Origin: Kitasatospora paranensis
Lineage (GTDB): Bacteria; Actinomycetota; Actinomycetes; Streptomycetales; Streptomycetaceae
NCBI RefSeq assembly: GCF_039544005.1
Contig: NZ_BAABKV010000001.1
Coordinates: 620,001 to 684,000, forward strand
DNA: 64,000 bases
Direction of reading: 5' to 3'
Below, one piece after another: positions 10,417 to 19,948 of this stretch (positions within the stretch are counted from its first letter, which is position 1; the number at the start of each line of letters is the position of its first letter). A program made the translations under genes and the position numbers. The notes under the pieces are model-generated. The model was not told the origin of the DNA. It saw only the letters and a list, made by a program, of their open reading frames with translations, and did not search any database.

Positions 10417-10916
10417 CTACGAGGCCGGTGCGGTCCCGTCGCCGCCCGCGACGGCGTCCTCCAGGGCCTGGATGTCGATCTTCCTCATCCGGAGCATCGC
10501 CCCCATGGCCCGCTGGGCCCTGGCCGGGTCCGGGTCGCCGATCAACTCCATCAGCCGGCGGGGGTGATCTGCCAGGACAGGCCGTACCGGTCCTTCAGCC
10601 AGCCGCAGTCGCTCTCCTGGCCGCCCTCGGTGAGCGCGGCCCACAGCCGGTCGACCTCCGCCTGGTCCTCGCAGTTGACCTGCAGCGAGATCGCCTCGGT
10701 GAACGGGAACAGCGGGCCGCCGTTGAGCGCGACGTACTCCTGCCCGGCGAGCTCGAACACCACCGTCATCACCGACCCGGCCTCGCCGGGGCCCGACTCC
10801 CCGTACCGCTGCACGCCGACGATCCGGGAGTCCGCGAACAGCGAGGTGTAGAACCGCGTCGCCTCCTCGGCCTGGTGGTCGAACCACAGGAAGGTGGTGA
10901 TCTTCTGCTCCGGCAC
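10417..10916 (-). CDS. PhnB-like VOC-fold protein, frame-shifted
   Basis: Start at GTG 10916 with GGAGAA five bases upstream. The protein begins [19 protein letters not shown] and continues with [17 protein letters not shown], typical of the 3-demethylubiquinone-methyltransferase-like/PhnB branch of the vicinal-oxygen-chelate fold. YGLSWQI is followed in the next frame by [20 protein letters not shown], the usual family C-terminus, so the short frame ending at ~10551 is broken by one lost base in the G run 10560-10564 (CCCCC for CCCCCC in the gene). About 165 residues when repaired. Function of these stand-alone VOC proteins is generally unassigned. Confidence 0.8.
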
Positions 10917-11068
10917 GGCGCTTCTCCAGTTCCTCCGGGTACCTCCCCCGACGGTAGGCCGGGCACCCCGGGCACGCACCACGGCCACGCCGCGTCACCG
11001 GCGGTCTCCCCGCACAGGGGAGCGGGCCCGGGCGGCCCCACGGCACGGTCGGGCCCGGGCGAGTACCG

Positions 11069-13140
11069 TCAGGCGAGCCCCTGCAGCATCTGCCGCGAGG
11101 TCACCGGCAGTTCGCGGACGCGGATCCCGGTGGCATGGTGCACCGCGTTCGCGACCGCCGCCGCCGTACCGACGATGCCGATCTCGCCGATGCCCTTCGA
11201 TCCGAGCGGGCTGACGTGCGCGTCCCGCTCCTCGATCCAGTGGGCACGCACGTCCGGCACGTCCGCGTTGACCGCCACGTGGTAGGAGGCGAGGTCCCGT
11301 TCGGCGTGGTCGCCGAAGAGCGGATCCATGGTGGACTCCTCCAGCAGCGCCATGGAGACGCCCATCACCATCCCGCCGACGAACTGCGAGCGGGCGGTGC
11401 GGGCGTTGAGGATCCGCCCGGCCGCGAAGACCCCCAGCAGTCGGCGCACCCGCACCTCACCGCTGTCCGCGTCCACCTGCACCTCGGCGAACTGGGCGCC
11501 GAACGCGTGCCGGGCGAACTCCGCGCCCCGCCCCACGAGTTCCCGGGTGTCCGCGCGCACCGACAGGCCCTCCGGCGGCACCGCCGCGCCTCGGGCGAGC
11601 CGTTCCCGCAGCCGCGAGGCGGCCTCGTGCACCGCCCAGCCCCACGACGACGTCCCGCTGGAGCCGCCCGCCACCGACCCGTACGGCAGGTCGCTGCGCC
11701 CGATCTCGATCCGCACCCGCTCCACCGGCACCGCCAGTGCCTCCGCGGCGACCAGCGCCAGCACCGTCCGGGCGCCGGTGCCGATGTCCGCGGCGTTCAC
11801 CCGCACCAGGAAGGTGCCGTCCGGCTCGGCGCGGAGCTCGGCGGCCGACGGGGCGATCAGCACGGGGTAGGTGGAGGCGGCCACACCGGTGCCGACCAGC
11901 AGCCGGCCCTCCCGGCGGGCGCCGGGCCGCGGGTCGCGCCCGGCCCAGCCGAAACGGCGGGCGCCCTCGCGCAGGCACTCCGCCAGATGGCGGCTGGAGA
12001 ACGGCCGGCCGCTGTCCGGCTCGGTCTCCGGCTCGTTGCGCAGCCGGAGTTCGACCGGGTCCAGGTCGCAGGCCAGCGCCAGTTCGTCCATCGCCGACTC
12101 CAGCGCGAACATGCCGGGGCACTCGCCGGGGGCCCGCATCCAGGAGGGGTCGGCACGTCCTGCCGGACGACCCGGTGCGTGGTCCGCGACACCGGCGAGC
12201 GGTACATCACCCGGGCGGGCACCGCCGCCTGCTCCACGAACTCCTTCAGGGTCGACGACCTGGTCAGGATCTCGTGGGCCAGGGCCTCGATCCGCCCGTC
12301 CGGGCCGGCTGCCAGCCGCACCCGCTGCACGGTCGGTGCCCGGTGGCCGGCCACCGCAGCCAGGTGCGCCCGCGGGAGCGCGAGCCGGACGGGCCGGCCC
12401 ACCGCACGGGCGCCCATCGCGGCGAGCACCACGTTGGGCCGGGCCGTGCCCTTGGCGCCGAAGCCTCCGCCCACGTGCTCGTTCACCACCAGGACGTGCT
12501 CCTCCGGCAGCCCGAACAGCGCGGCCAGCGCCCGCCGCACCCCGTGCCCGCCCTGGCTGGAGTCGTGGACGGTCAGCCGGTCGCCGTCCCACTGCGCGGT
12601 GGAGGCGTGCGGCTCCATCGGGTGGTTGTGCAGCGGGCCGGTCCGGTAGGTGGCGTCCAACCGGATCGCGGCGGCCGCGTACGCCGTGTCGAAGTCGCCC
12701 CGCAGCCGGTCCGCGGGGTGGCCGCCGTTGGCCAGTTCGGGCGCGTAGGTGCCCGGGTGCCCCTCGACCAGCGCCACGTCGTGCGGCTCCGGCGCGTACT
12801 CCACCCGGAGCCTCGCCGCGCCCTGCTCGGCGGCCTCCGGCGTCCCGGCGACGACCAGGGCGACGTACTGGCCGCGGTGCGCCACCCTCGCGCCCTGGAG
12901 GACGGCCAGCGTCGGGTCGTCCGCCTCGCCGAGCCGCGGCGCGTTCCGGTGGGTGAGGACGGCCAGCACCTGCGGGTCCGCGAGGACCGGGTCGCTGTCC
13001 ACGGCGACGACCTCGCCGCGCGCGATCGTGGCAGGCACCGGGCACCCGTACACGGCCCCGGCGGGCCGCCGGTCGGCGGCGTACCGGGCCGCGCCGGTGA
13101 CCTTGGCACGGCCCTCCAGGCGGACGTGGTCGGCGGTCAT
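11069..13140 (-). CDS. Xanthine/CO-dehydrogenase-type molybdopterin-binding subunit, frame-shifted
   Basis: About 690 residues from ATG 13140. The first part has [34 protein letters not shown] and [13 protein letters not shown], the conserved molybdopterin-binding elements of the large subunit; the second has [20 protein letters not shown] and, near the C-terminus, [19 protein letters not shown] with the catalytic glutamate. The two parts are in adjacent frames; the break is at the G run 12146-12149, fitting one lost base. It overlaps the FAD subunit by four bases, so the three subunits form an operon. Substrate is probably a purine, aldehyde or N-heterocycle; the sequence does not decide. 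No XdhC-type maturation gene is adjacent. Confidence 0.88.
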
Positions 13141-14125
13141 CCGGCGGCCTCCTCGGCGAGATCGGACAGGACGCGGACGGCCAGGTTGCGGACCAGCGGC
13201 ACCTTGAAACCGTTGTCGCGCAGGGGCCGGGCGGCGGCCAGTTCGGCCTCCGCGGCCTCCCGGAACGACGCCTCGTCGGCGGGCGCACCGAGCAGCAGGT
13301 CCTCGGCGGCCCACGCCCGCCACGGCTTGGGTGCCACACCCCCGAAGGCGAGCGCCACCCGGGTGACCCGGCCGTCCCGCACGCCGAGCACCGCGGCGAC
13401 CGAGGCCAGCGCGAAGGCGTACGAGGCGCGGTCGCGCGCCTTGCGATAGGCCGAGCGCCCCGGGCCGGGCGGCGGAAGCACGACCGCGGTGATCAGTTCG
13501 CCGGGCAGCAGCCGGTGCTCCACGTCCGGCCGGTCGCCCGGCAGCCGGTGGAGGTCGCCGAGCGGCAGACTGCGGGCGCCGTCGGGCCCCAGCAGGGCCA
13601 CGGTGGCATCCAGGGCCGCCAGCGCGACCGCCATGTCCGAGGGATGGGTGGCGACGCAGTGCTCGGAGTGGCCGAGCACCGCCAGATCGCGGTGGACGCC
13701 CTCGCGGGCCGGGCAGCCGGAGCCGGGTCGCCGCTTGTTGCACGGCTTCGCGGTGTCCTGGAAGTAGAGGCAGCGGGTGCGCTGCAGCAGGTTCCCGCCG
13801 GTGGTCGCCGCATTGCGCAGCTGCCCGGAGGCGCCGGACAGCAGCGCCTGCGACAGCACGGGGTACGCCGTGCGCACGAGCGGGTGCGCGGCCAGATCCG
13901 CGTTGCGGACGAGCGCGCCGATGCGCAGGCCCCCGTCCCCGGTCGGCGCGATGTCGGCCAGCGGCAGCCGTCCGAGGTCGACCAGCAGCCGGGGCCGCTC
14001 CACGCCCAGCTTCATCAGATCGACCAGGTTGGTGCCCCCGCCCAGGTAGCGGGCGTGCGGGTCGGCTGCGAGCAGCGCCACCGCCTCCGCCGGATCGGCA
14101 GGGCGCAGATAGCCGAACTCCTCAT
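13137..14125 (-). CDS. Molybdenum hydroxylase FAD-binding subunit (CoxM-like), frame-shifted near start
   Basis: The body has the FAD-binding signature [13 protein letters not shown] and the [16 protein letters not shown] motif, with a [12 protein letters not shown] cysteine segment seen in the four-Cys variants of this subunit. The usual start context [19 protein letters not shown] appears only if one base is restored at 14120-14121; as given, ATG 14125 enters the wrong frame. The ATG overlaps the preceding gene's stop as ATGA, typical of this operon type, which supports 14125 as the true start. It transfers electrons from the Mo centre via the Fe-S subunit. Confidence 0.86.
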
Positions 14126-14604
14126 GAGACCGCCGCCAAGACGGCCCGGACGATGGCAGGGTAGGCGCCGCACCGGCAGATGTTGCCGCTCATCAGCTCG
14201 CGGACCGCCGCCTCGTCGAGCACCTCCCCGGCCGCCCCGGCCTCGGCCGGCAACGCGACCGCGGAACAGAGCTGCCCGGGCGTGCAGAACCCGCACTGGA
14301 AGGCGTCCTCGTCCAGGAACGCCTGCTGCACCGGGTGCAGCGCGTCGCCGTCGGCGAGCCCCTCGACGGTCGTCACCGCGGAGCCGTCGAGGGCGACGGC
14401 GAGCGCCAGGCAGCTGTTCAGCCGCCGCCCGTCGACCAGCACTGTGCAGGCCCCGCACTGCCCGTGGTTGCAGCCCTTCTTGGGGCCGGTCAGGTCCAGG
14501 TGCTCGCGCAGCACGTCGAGCAGCGTGCACCGGTTGTCCAGCACCAGGGTGTGGTGCGTGCCGTTCACCTCCAGGCCCGTCCGGGTCTCCGTCGTACCGG
14601 GCAT
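14122..14604 (-). CDS. Molybdenum hydroxylase [2Fe-2S] subunit (CoxS-like)
   Basis: 160 residues from ATG 14604. Plant-ferredoxin-type cluster [21 protein letters not shown] and the second cluster [10 protein letters not shown] followed by [13 protein letters not shown], exactly the CxxC and CxC spacing of the small subunit of the xanthine dehydrogenase/aldehyde oxidase/CO dehydrogenase family. No Tat leader is present, so the enzyme is probably cytosolic. First gene of the operon with the FAD and molybdopterin subunits. Confidence 0.92.
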   Translation of the reverse strand: MPGTTETRTGLEVNGTHHTLVLDNRCTLLDVLREHLDLTGPKKGCNHGQCGACTVLVDGRRLNSCLALAVALDGSAVTTVEGLADGDALHPVQQAFLDEDAFQCGFCTPGQLCSAVALPAEAGAAGEVLDEAAVRELMSGNICRCGAYPAIVRAVLAAVS

Positions 14605-14847
14605 CCGCCTGCCTCTCTCGATGCCGTCCGGCCTGTCCGTCCGGCCGGTCCGCAGAGGGATCCCACCCGGCGCCCCCGACCACACCCGGCGGGCCGCACG
14701 ACCACCGGATCGCCGCACCGTTCCTCCCGCACCGGCCGCACCGGCGGAACGCCGTCCCTAGCGCTGTTGAGCGCCACCGCACCGGGCAGACGCAGCTCAC
14801 GGGCCACCCCACGGACGGGCGTGCCCCGCACCAGCGAGGAGCGCGCC

Positions 14848-15861
14848 ATGAACCCCTTCGAACGCACGCTGCGCGCCGTCGACCGTGCGCAGCGGCGGCG
14901 CACCGCCCCCGCCGTGGTCGTCGGCGTCGTCAAGAAGTACGGCGACGACCGGGGCGGCCTGCTCGCCGCCCTGATCACCTACTACGGCTTCGTCGCGCTG
15001 ATCCCCCTGCTCCTGCTGCTCAGCACCGTGCTCGGCTTCGTGCTGCACAGCCACCCCGGCGCGCAGCAGGCGGTGCTCGACTCGGCGCTCGCCGACTTCC
15101 CCATCATCGGCGACCAACTGCGCCAGAACGTCCACTCCGTCCAGGGCAGCGGATTCGCTCTGGTCGTCGCCCTGCTCGGCCTGCTCTACGGCGCCCTCGG
15201 CATCGCCCAGGTCCTCCAGCACGCGATGGCCGAGGTCTGGAACGTCCGCGGCACCGACCGGCCCGGCTACTGGGCCCGCCTGGCCCGCAGCCTCCTGCTG
15301 CTGGCCGCCCTCGGCACCGGTCTGGTGCTCGCCACCGCCTGCGCCGCCCTGGTCGGCACAGCCCTGGCCGGACCGGCCGCCCGGATCGGCGGGCTTCTCC
15401 TGTCCGCCGCCCTGAACACCGCCCTCTGCCTGGCCTGCTTCCGGATCCTCACCCCGAAGGAGATCGCGACCCGCAGCCTGTGGCCCGGCTGCGTCCTGGC
15501 CGGCCCGCTGTTCACCCTGCTCCAGGCCTTCGGCGCGCTGCTGGTCACCCGCGAGCTCCGGCACGCCACGGCGATCTACGGCTTCTTCGCCACGGTGATC
15601 GGCCTGCTGTCCTGGATCTACCTGGCGTCCCAGGTCACCGTGTACGCGGCCGAGGCCAACACCGTCCTCGCCCGCCGACTGTGGCCCCGCAGCCTCCTGC
15701 AGCCGCCGCTCACCGGCCCGGACCAGGAGGTGCTGGAGGCCCTCGCCCGCCAGGAGGAACGCCGTCCCGAGCAGCATGTCGACGTCGATTTCACCGGCGC
15801 CTCCCGCGCGAAGGACGGTGACCGGGCGTCAGGCGGTCCCCCTGCGGACGGCCCGTCATGA
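14848..15861 (+). CDS. YihY/virulence factor BrkB-family membrane protein
   Basis: 337 residues from ATG 14848 with GAGGAG upstream. Six predicted transmembrane segments, with the family signatures LITYYGFVALIPLLLLLSTV, GALGIAQVLQHAMAEVWNV, ATAIYGFFATVIGLLSWIYL and VTVYAAEANTV. The C-terminal ~40 residues are hydrophilic. Function of the family is unsettled (once thought ribonuclease BN). A second, divergent member is at 24541. Confidence 0.9.
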   Translation: MNPFERTLRAVDRAQRRRTAPAVVVGVVKKYGDDRGGLLAALITYYGFVALIPLLLLLSTVLGFVLHSHPGAQQAVLDSALADFPIIGDQLRQNVHSVQGSGFALVVALLGLLYGALGIAQVLQHAMAEVWNVRGTDRPGYWARLARSLLLLAALGTGLVLATACAALVGTALAGPAARIGGLLLSAALNTALCLACFRILTPKEIATRSLWPGCVLAGPLFTLLQAFGALLVTRELRHATAIYGFFATVIGLLSWIYLASQVTVYAAEANTVLARRLWPRSLLQPPLTGPDQEVLEALARQEERRPEQHVDVDFTGASRAKDGDRASGGPPADGPS

Positions 15862-15983
15862 GCGCATTGTCGACAGCATGTTGGGCCGGACGGGTGACGT
15901 CGGCCACAGTCCTGTGCTCCGGCCGCATGCGGCGTGGCAGGACGGGCAGACGGCGCGCCGAGACATCTGCACAGAGGAGTGCC

Positions 15984-16475
15984 ATGCCCGCCACCGTCGA
16001 GCACGAGTCGACCGTCCACCTCACCGGCCCCGCGGCCGGCGACCTCCGGATGCTGATGCGGTACCGGAGCGGCGATCCCTACGCCGTGCGCCTGGTGTTC
16101 CTCGATCCCGACGAGCCGGACACCCCCGATGCGCCCGACGGTCGCGGCGCGCAGGACGGTCGCGCTGCGGGGGAAGGTCGCGCTGCGGAGGACGGCGCGG
16201 TGACCTGGTGGCTCGGGCGGGAACTCCTCACCGTGGGGCTGGCCAGGCCCTGCGGGACCGGCGATGTGGCGGTGCGCCCGCTGACCGCGGAGCTGCTGGA
16301 GCTGTCCTTCGCCGCCCCCGGCGGCGCGGCGGTCGTGCACGTGAGCACCCGGGCGCTGCAGACGTTCCTGCGGGCGACGTACGCGCTGGTGCCCGCCGGG
16401 TCGGAGACGGCCCGGCTCGCCGTGCCCGACGATCTCTCGGTCCTCTTCGAGTCGTCCGGGGAGAATCCCTGGTGA
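15984..16475 (+). CDS. SsgA-like sporulation/cell-division protein with repeat insertion
   Basis: 163 residues from ATG 15984, AGAGGAG upstream. The SsgA-family fold is visible: STVHLTG near the N-terminus, YRSGDPYAVRLVFLD, VTWWLGRELLTVGL and a C-terminal helix ending FESSGENPW. SALP proteins occur in morphologically complex actinomycetes and help place septa and control peptidoglycan remodelling in sporulation. Unusual: between the VFLD and VTWWL strands sits an extra hydrophilic loop of about 25 residues built from three six-residue repeats (16140-16193). Which paralogue (SsgA-G) it is cannot be told. Confidence 0.9.
   Translation: MPATVEHESTVHLTGPAAGDLRMLMRYRSGDPYAVRLVFLDPDEPDTPDAPDGRGAQDGRAAGEGRAAEDGAVTWWLGRELLTVGLARPCGTGDVAVRPLTAELLELSFAAPGGAAVVHVSTRALQTFLRATYALVPAGSETARLAVPDDLSVLFESSGENPW
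16140..16193 (+). repeat. Three in-frame 18-bp repeats inside the SsgA-like gene
   Basis: Units at 16140-16157, 16158-16175 and 16176-16193 encode GRGAQD, GRAAGE and GRAAED. They lengthen a surface loop of the SsgA-like protein. Confidence 0.8.
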
Positions 16476-16605
16476 AGCCACCCAGCGGCGCCGGTGCCGG
16501 ATCCGGGCCGCCGCCACGGCGCCGGGTCCCCGGGTCCTCCCGGGCTCGCCGGTAGCCTCGGATCGGCGGGTACACGGCGGTACACGGCGGGCCGGAGGGA
16601 CCGAC

Positions 16606-17133
16606 ATGAGCGGGGAGCGGATGCACAGGATCGTGGTGGTGCGGCATGCCAAGGCGGACCCGAAGCAGCACACCGTGCACCCCGACCACGAGCGGCCCCT
16701 GACCGACCGCGGCCGGCAGGACGCCGTGCTCGCGGGCCGCTGGCTCGCCGGGCCCGGCCCGGCCGTCGACCGGGCCCTCGTCTCGACCTCCGCGCGGACC
16801 CGGCAGACCTGGGAGCTGATCGCCGCCGAACTGCCCCACCCGCCCCCGGCAGCCTTCGAGGAGGGCCTCTACCACACCGCCCCCGACACCATCCTCGCCC
16901 GGCTCCGGCGCCTGCCGAAGGACACCGCCAGCGTCGCACTCGTCGGCCACAATCCCGGCATCCGCGAGCTCGCCCTGGACCTCGCCGGCAGTGCGACCGG
17001 CGATCTGCGGACCCGTCTGGAGGAGTCCGGCCTCCGCACCGCAGGCGTCCTCGTCCTGAGCTTCCCCGGCCCGTGGAGCGACCTCGCCCGCGGCACCGCA
17101 CACCTGGACACCGCCTGGTCGCCCCGCCCCTGA
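16606..17133 (+). CDS. SixA-type histidine phosphatase
   Basis: 175 residues from ATG 16606 with GGAGGGA upstream. The catalytic RHG-type motif appears as VVVRHAKADP (RHAK variant typical of SixA), with ALVSTSARTRQTWE and the second catalytic histidine in VALVGHNPGIRELA. SixA removes phosphate from histidine phosphotransfer proteins in E. coli; targets in actinomycetes are not established. Stand-alone gene, followed after 66 bp by the DUF6328 gene. Confidence 0.9.
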   Translation: MSGERMHRIVVVRHAKADPKQHTVHPDHERPLTDRGRQDAVLAGRWLAGPGPAVDRALVSTSARTRQTWELIAAELPHPPPAAFEEGLYHTAPDTILARLRRLPKDTASVALVGHNPGIRELALDLAGSATGDLRTRLEESGLRTAGVLVLSFPGPWSDLARGTAHLDTAWSPRP

Positions 17134-17199
17134 AACCGGTCGCCCGACAGTCCGGCCCACCGCTGCGGCCACCCCTCCCCGCCGAAGGAGACGAGACGG

Positions 17200-17724
17200 T
17201 TGGAGCACACCGCGCACGGTTCCCCGCCCGACCGCGGCGGCGGACCGGGCCGCGACGAGACCCCGCAGGAACGGGCCGACCGGCGCTGGAACGAGGTGCT
17301 CCAGGAAGTCCGCGTCGCGCAGACCGGCGCCCAGATCCTCTTCGGCTTCCTCGTCAGCGTCGCCTTCACGCCCGTCTTCGCCCGCCTCGGCAGCTTCGAC
17401 ACGGACCTCTACGTCGTCACCGTCGTCCTCGGCGCCTGCGCCACCGGCACCCTCATCGCACCGGTGTCCTTCCACCACTTCCTCGCCGGCCACAACCTCA
17501 AGCCCGCCCTCGTCCGCACCGCCTTCCGCATGATCGCGTTCGGCCTGGCCCTGCTCGCCCTCACCATCGGCTGCGCGCTGCTGCTCCTGCTGCGGACGGC
17601 CACCGGCAACCCCACCCTCGCCTGGATCCTCAGCGCCGCCGTGATGGGCTGGTTCGCCACCTCGTGGCTGCTGCTCCCCCACCTCGTCCTGCGCCGCGCC
17701 GAGCGGAGCAGGGCCGCACGCTGA
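17200..17724 (+). CDS. DUF6328-like four-helix membrane protein
   Basis: 174 residues from TTG 17200, well placed after GAAGGAG. The N-terminus is hydrophilic (ADRRWNEVLQEVRVAQTGAQ), then four predicted membrane helices: ILFGFLVSVAF, LYVVTVVLGACATGTLIAP, FGLALLALTIGCALLLL and a C-terminal LSAAVMGWFATSWLLLP. This matches actinobacterial DUF6328 proteins, function unknown. Same strand and close spacing to the SixA gene. Confidence 0.75.
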   Translation: MEHTAHGSPPDRGGGPGRDETPQERADRRWNEVLQEVRVAQTGAQILFGFLVSVAFTPVFARLGSFDTDLYVVTVVLGACATGTLIAPVSFHHFLAGHNLKPALVRTAFRMIAFGLALLALTIGCALLLLLRTATGNPTLAWILSAAVMGWFATSWLLLPHLVLRRAERSRAAR

Positions 17725-17768
17725 CCGGCCGCGGCACGGTGAACGCCCGCGGCCCCGTGACCGGGCAC

Positions 17769-18905
17769 TCAGGGATCGGTCTCCTCGACGACGGTGTCGA
17801 GGAGACCGGCGCGGCCGCCGCGGCGCAGCTCGCGGCGTTGCCGGACGGCGCCGTTGCCGTCCTGGAGGAGCCGCCCGAGGACGGGTTCGACCCGGTCGGT
17901 GTCGCCGTTGTCGGCGAGTGCGGGGCCAAGGGCCTGCAGGACGCGTCCGACGACCGCGGGCGGGGAGTCCAGCGTGCCGCCGATCGGGTCGTAGAGGCGC
18001 TCGGTGCAGCCGTGGCGTGCCGCGTACCAGACCGCGGCGGACAGGGTCTCCTGGTGCGGGTGCGGGTGCGGCGGCCGGTCCGGATGGGGGAGCCCATGGG
18101 GCTGCCCCTGCCCCTGCCCCGCCGAGCGGCCGGCCAGGGCCACGGCGGCGACGGCCCGGACCAGCCCGGCCAGCATGACCGCCTCGTCGACGCGGAGCTG
18201 GACGTCCATGGCCCGGATCTCGACGGTGGGGTAGCGCTCGGACAGCCGGACCTGCCAGTAGAGCTGCCCCACGTCACCGATCAGGCCGCTCCGGACGAGG
18301 GCGTGGATCCGGTCGTCGTAGTCGCGGGCGTCGGCGAACCGCGGGGGCACCCCGCTGACGGGCCACCGGCCGAAGACGACCGTCCGCCAGCTGGCGAAGC
18401 CGGTGTCGACGCCCTGCCACAGCGGCGAATTGGCCGAGAGTGCGACCAGCAGCGGCAGCCAGGGGCGCAGCCGGCCCAGGACGGCGACACCCGCGTCCCG
18501 GTCGGGCACGCCGACGTGGACGTGCATCCCGGTGATGAGCTGCTCGTCCGTCAGCTGCGGGGCGTCGGCGCGCATGGCGCGGTAGCGGGTGGTGTCGGTC
18601 ACCGGCACGGGCATGCGGTCCGTGAAGGGGGCGGTGGCGCAGGCCGCGAGTCGGCAGTCGTGGGCCCGGGCGGCCGCTCCGAGGGCGTGCCGCAGCCGTT
18701 CCAGGTGGGCGCCGATCTCCGCGGCCGACCCGCAGACGGGGGTGGCGATCTCCAGCTGGGCCTGGAGGAGCTCGCGCTGGACCTCGGAGCCGTCGATCGC
18801 AGGCTGCAGGTCCGCCGCCCGCCGGACCTGCCCTGCCCGGGCGGCGGGGAGGCCGGTGGCGGCGTCGAGGAGCAGGTACTCCTCCTCCACACCCACGGTG
18901 AGCAT
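17769..18905 (-). CDS. YbdK/GCS2-type carboxylate-amine ligase
   Basis: 379 residues from ATG 18905. Starts LTVGVEEEYLLLDAATGL, the GVEEEY signature of glutamate-cysteine ligase family 2, with GMHVHVGVPD (metal/ATP site), WLPLLVALSANSPLWQGVDT and TVEIRAMDVQLRVDEAVMLA. These ATP-dependent enzymes join a carboxylate to an amine; real YbdK has weak GCL activity and the physiological substrate is usually unknown. Downstream of and same strand as the two MEDS genes, 74 bp away, so possibly in their operon. Confidence 0.87.
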   Translation of the reverse strand: MLTVGVEEEYLLLDAATGLPAARAGQVRRAADLQPAIDGSEVQRELLQAQLEIATPVCGSAAEIGAHLERLRHALGAAARAHDCRLAACATAPFTDRMPVPVTDTTRYRAMRADAPQLTDEQLITGMHVHVGVPDRDAGVAVLGRLRPWLPLLVALSANSPLWQGVDTGFASWRTVVFGRWPVSGVPPRFADARDYDDRIHALVRSGLIGDVGQLYWQVRLSERYPTVEIRAMDVQLRVDEAVMLAGLVRAVAAVALAGRSAGQGQGQPHGLPHPDRPPHPHPHQETLSAAVWYAARHGCTERLYDPIGGTLDSPPAVVGRVLQALGPALADNGDTDRVEPVLGRLLQDGNGAVRQRRELRRGGRAGLLDTVVEETDP

Positions 18906-18979
18906 GTCCGGCTCGTACCCGCGGTCGGCCGGCCGAATCGTCGGATCCAGTGGGCCGCCGCACCGGGCCGCCACGGCAC

Positions 18980-19948
18980 TCAGCCGGCGGCCGCGCCCAT
19001 GGTGAGGCGGACGACGGTGCCGTTCTCCGGGCTGGTACGGATCTGGACGAGGTCGCACATCTGCTGGACGAGCCACAGGCCCCGCCCGCCGACCTGGTCC
19101 ATCGTCGGCCGGAGCCGGCCGGCCATCGGGTCCTCGATGTACCCGCCGTCGCGGAACTCGCAGACCACCCGGGCCTCCTCCGCCCAGGTGCGCAGCGTCC
19201 CGCCGCCCGCGTACTTGATGCTGTTGGCGGCGACCTCGGTGGCGGCGAGCAGCAGGTCCCGCAGCCGGTCGCCGGTCAGGCCGTACCGGGCCGCGCAGGC
19301 AGTGACCTGCTCGCGGACGGCGGCGAGCCCGCCGGAGGCGAAGGCCAGCTCCTCGTCCGGGTCGCTGGGGTCGCCGAGGACCTCGAAGGCGTACGGCCCC
19401 TCGGCGTAGCCGAGTCCGGGCACCGGCCCGTCCGGGCCGAGCACCAGCGGATGGCAGCGCTCCAGCACCTCCAGGGTGCCGCCGGGGACGGTGCCGGTGT
19501 CGAACGGGCAGAGCAGCCACCAGACCGGGGACTCGGCGAACGCCCGGTTCAGCAGCCACTCGTGGTAGCGCAGCTCGGCGGTCTCGGCGACCGTCCGGCC
19601 CGTCCACCGGTTCTCGCTGATGGCACGGACCGGCCGCCCCGCCTCGGCGACCTTGCCGATCCACGCCTGCCAGCCCGGGATCAGGCGGCCCGGGTTGCTG
19701 CCCAGCTCACCGGTGTCGAGGAAGGACACCCGGTCCCCGGTGCCGGCGCCGGCCAGCGCCTCGCGCATCAGCTGCTCGCGCGGGCCCGAGACGGCGACCA
19801 CGACCGCCTCGCCCGCGCCCAGGGCGTGCTCGACGAACGAGAGGGTGCCGGTCAGGAAGCCGTCCTCGCCCGCGTAGGGGAACAGGATGTGGCGCACGCC
19901 CTTCTCCGGGGCGGCAGCGGGAGCGGGAGCGGTGTCGGAGTGGTTCAC
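18980..19948 (-). CDS. MEDS-domain protein with kinase-like ATPase (RsbA-type anti-sigma regulator)
   Basis: 322 residues from GTG 19948, whose GTGA overlaps the stop of the upstream gene. Residues ~18-190 form a MEDS sensory domain (RHILFPYAGEDGFLTGTLSF, VSFLDTGELGSNPGR). The C-terminal ~110 residues are a GHKL ATPase with N-box LLAATEVAANSIKYAGG and G-box VGGRGLWLVQQMCD, as in RsbW-like anti-sigma kinases. A module that senses a ligand and then binds or phosphorylates a partner is inferred; the overlapping MEDS-STAS gene is the natural partner. Confidence 0.88.
   Translation of the reverse strand: MNHSDTAPAPAAAPEKGVRHILFPYAGEDGFLTGTLSFVEHALGAGEAVVVAVSGPREQLMREALAGAGTGDRVSFLDTGELGSNPGRLIPGWQAWIGKVAEAGRPVRAISENRWTGRTVAETAELRYHEWLLNRAFAESPVWWLLCPFDTGTVPGGTLEVLERCHPLVLGPDGPVPGLGYAEGPYAFEVLGDPSDPDEELAFASGGLAAVREQVTACAARYGLTGDRLRDLLLAATEVAANSIKYAGGGTLRTWAEEARVVCEFRDGGYIEDPMAGRLRPTMDQVGGRGLWLVQQMCDLVQIRTSPENGTVVRLTMGAAAG

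Noticed and set aside
18906..19664. Extension of the YbdK-type ligase upstream
   Set aside because: That frame is antisense-like noise inside the MEDS-kinase gene; the GVEEEY start fits ATG 18905.
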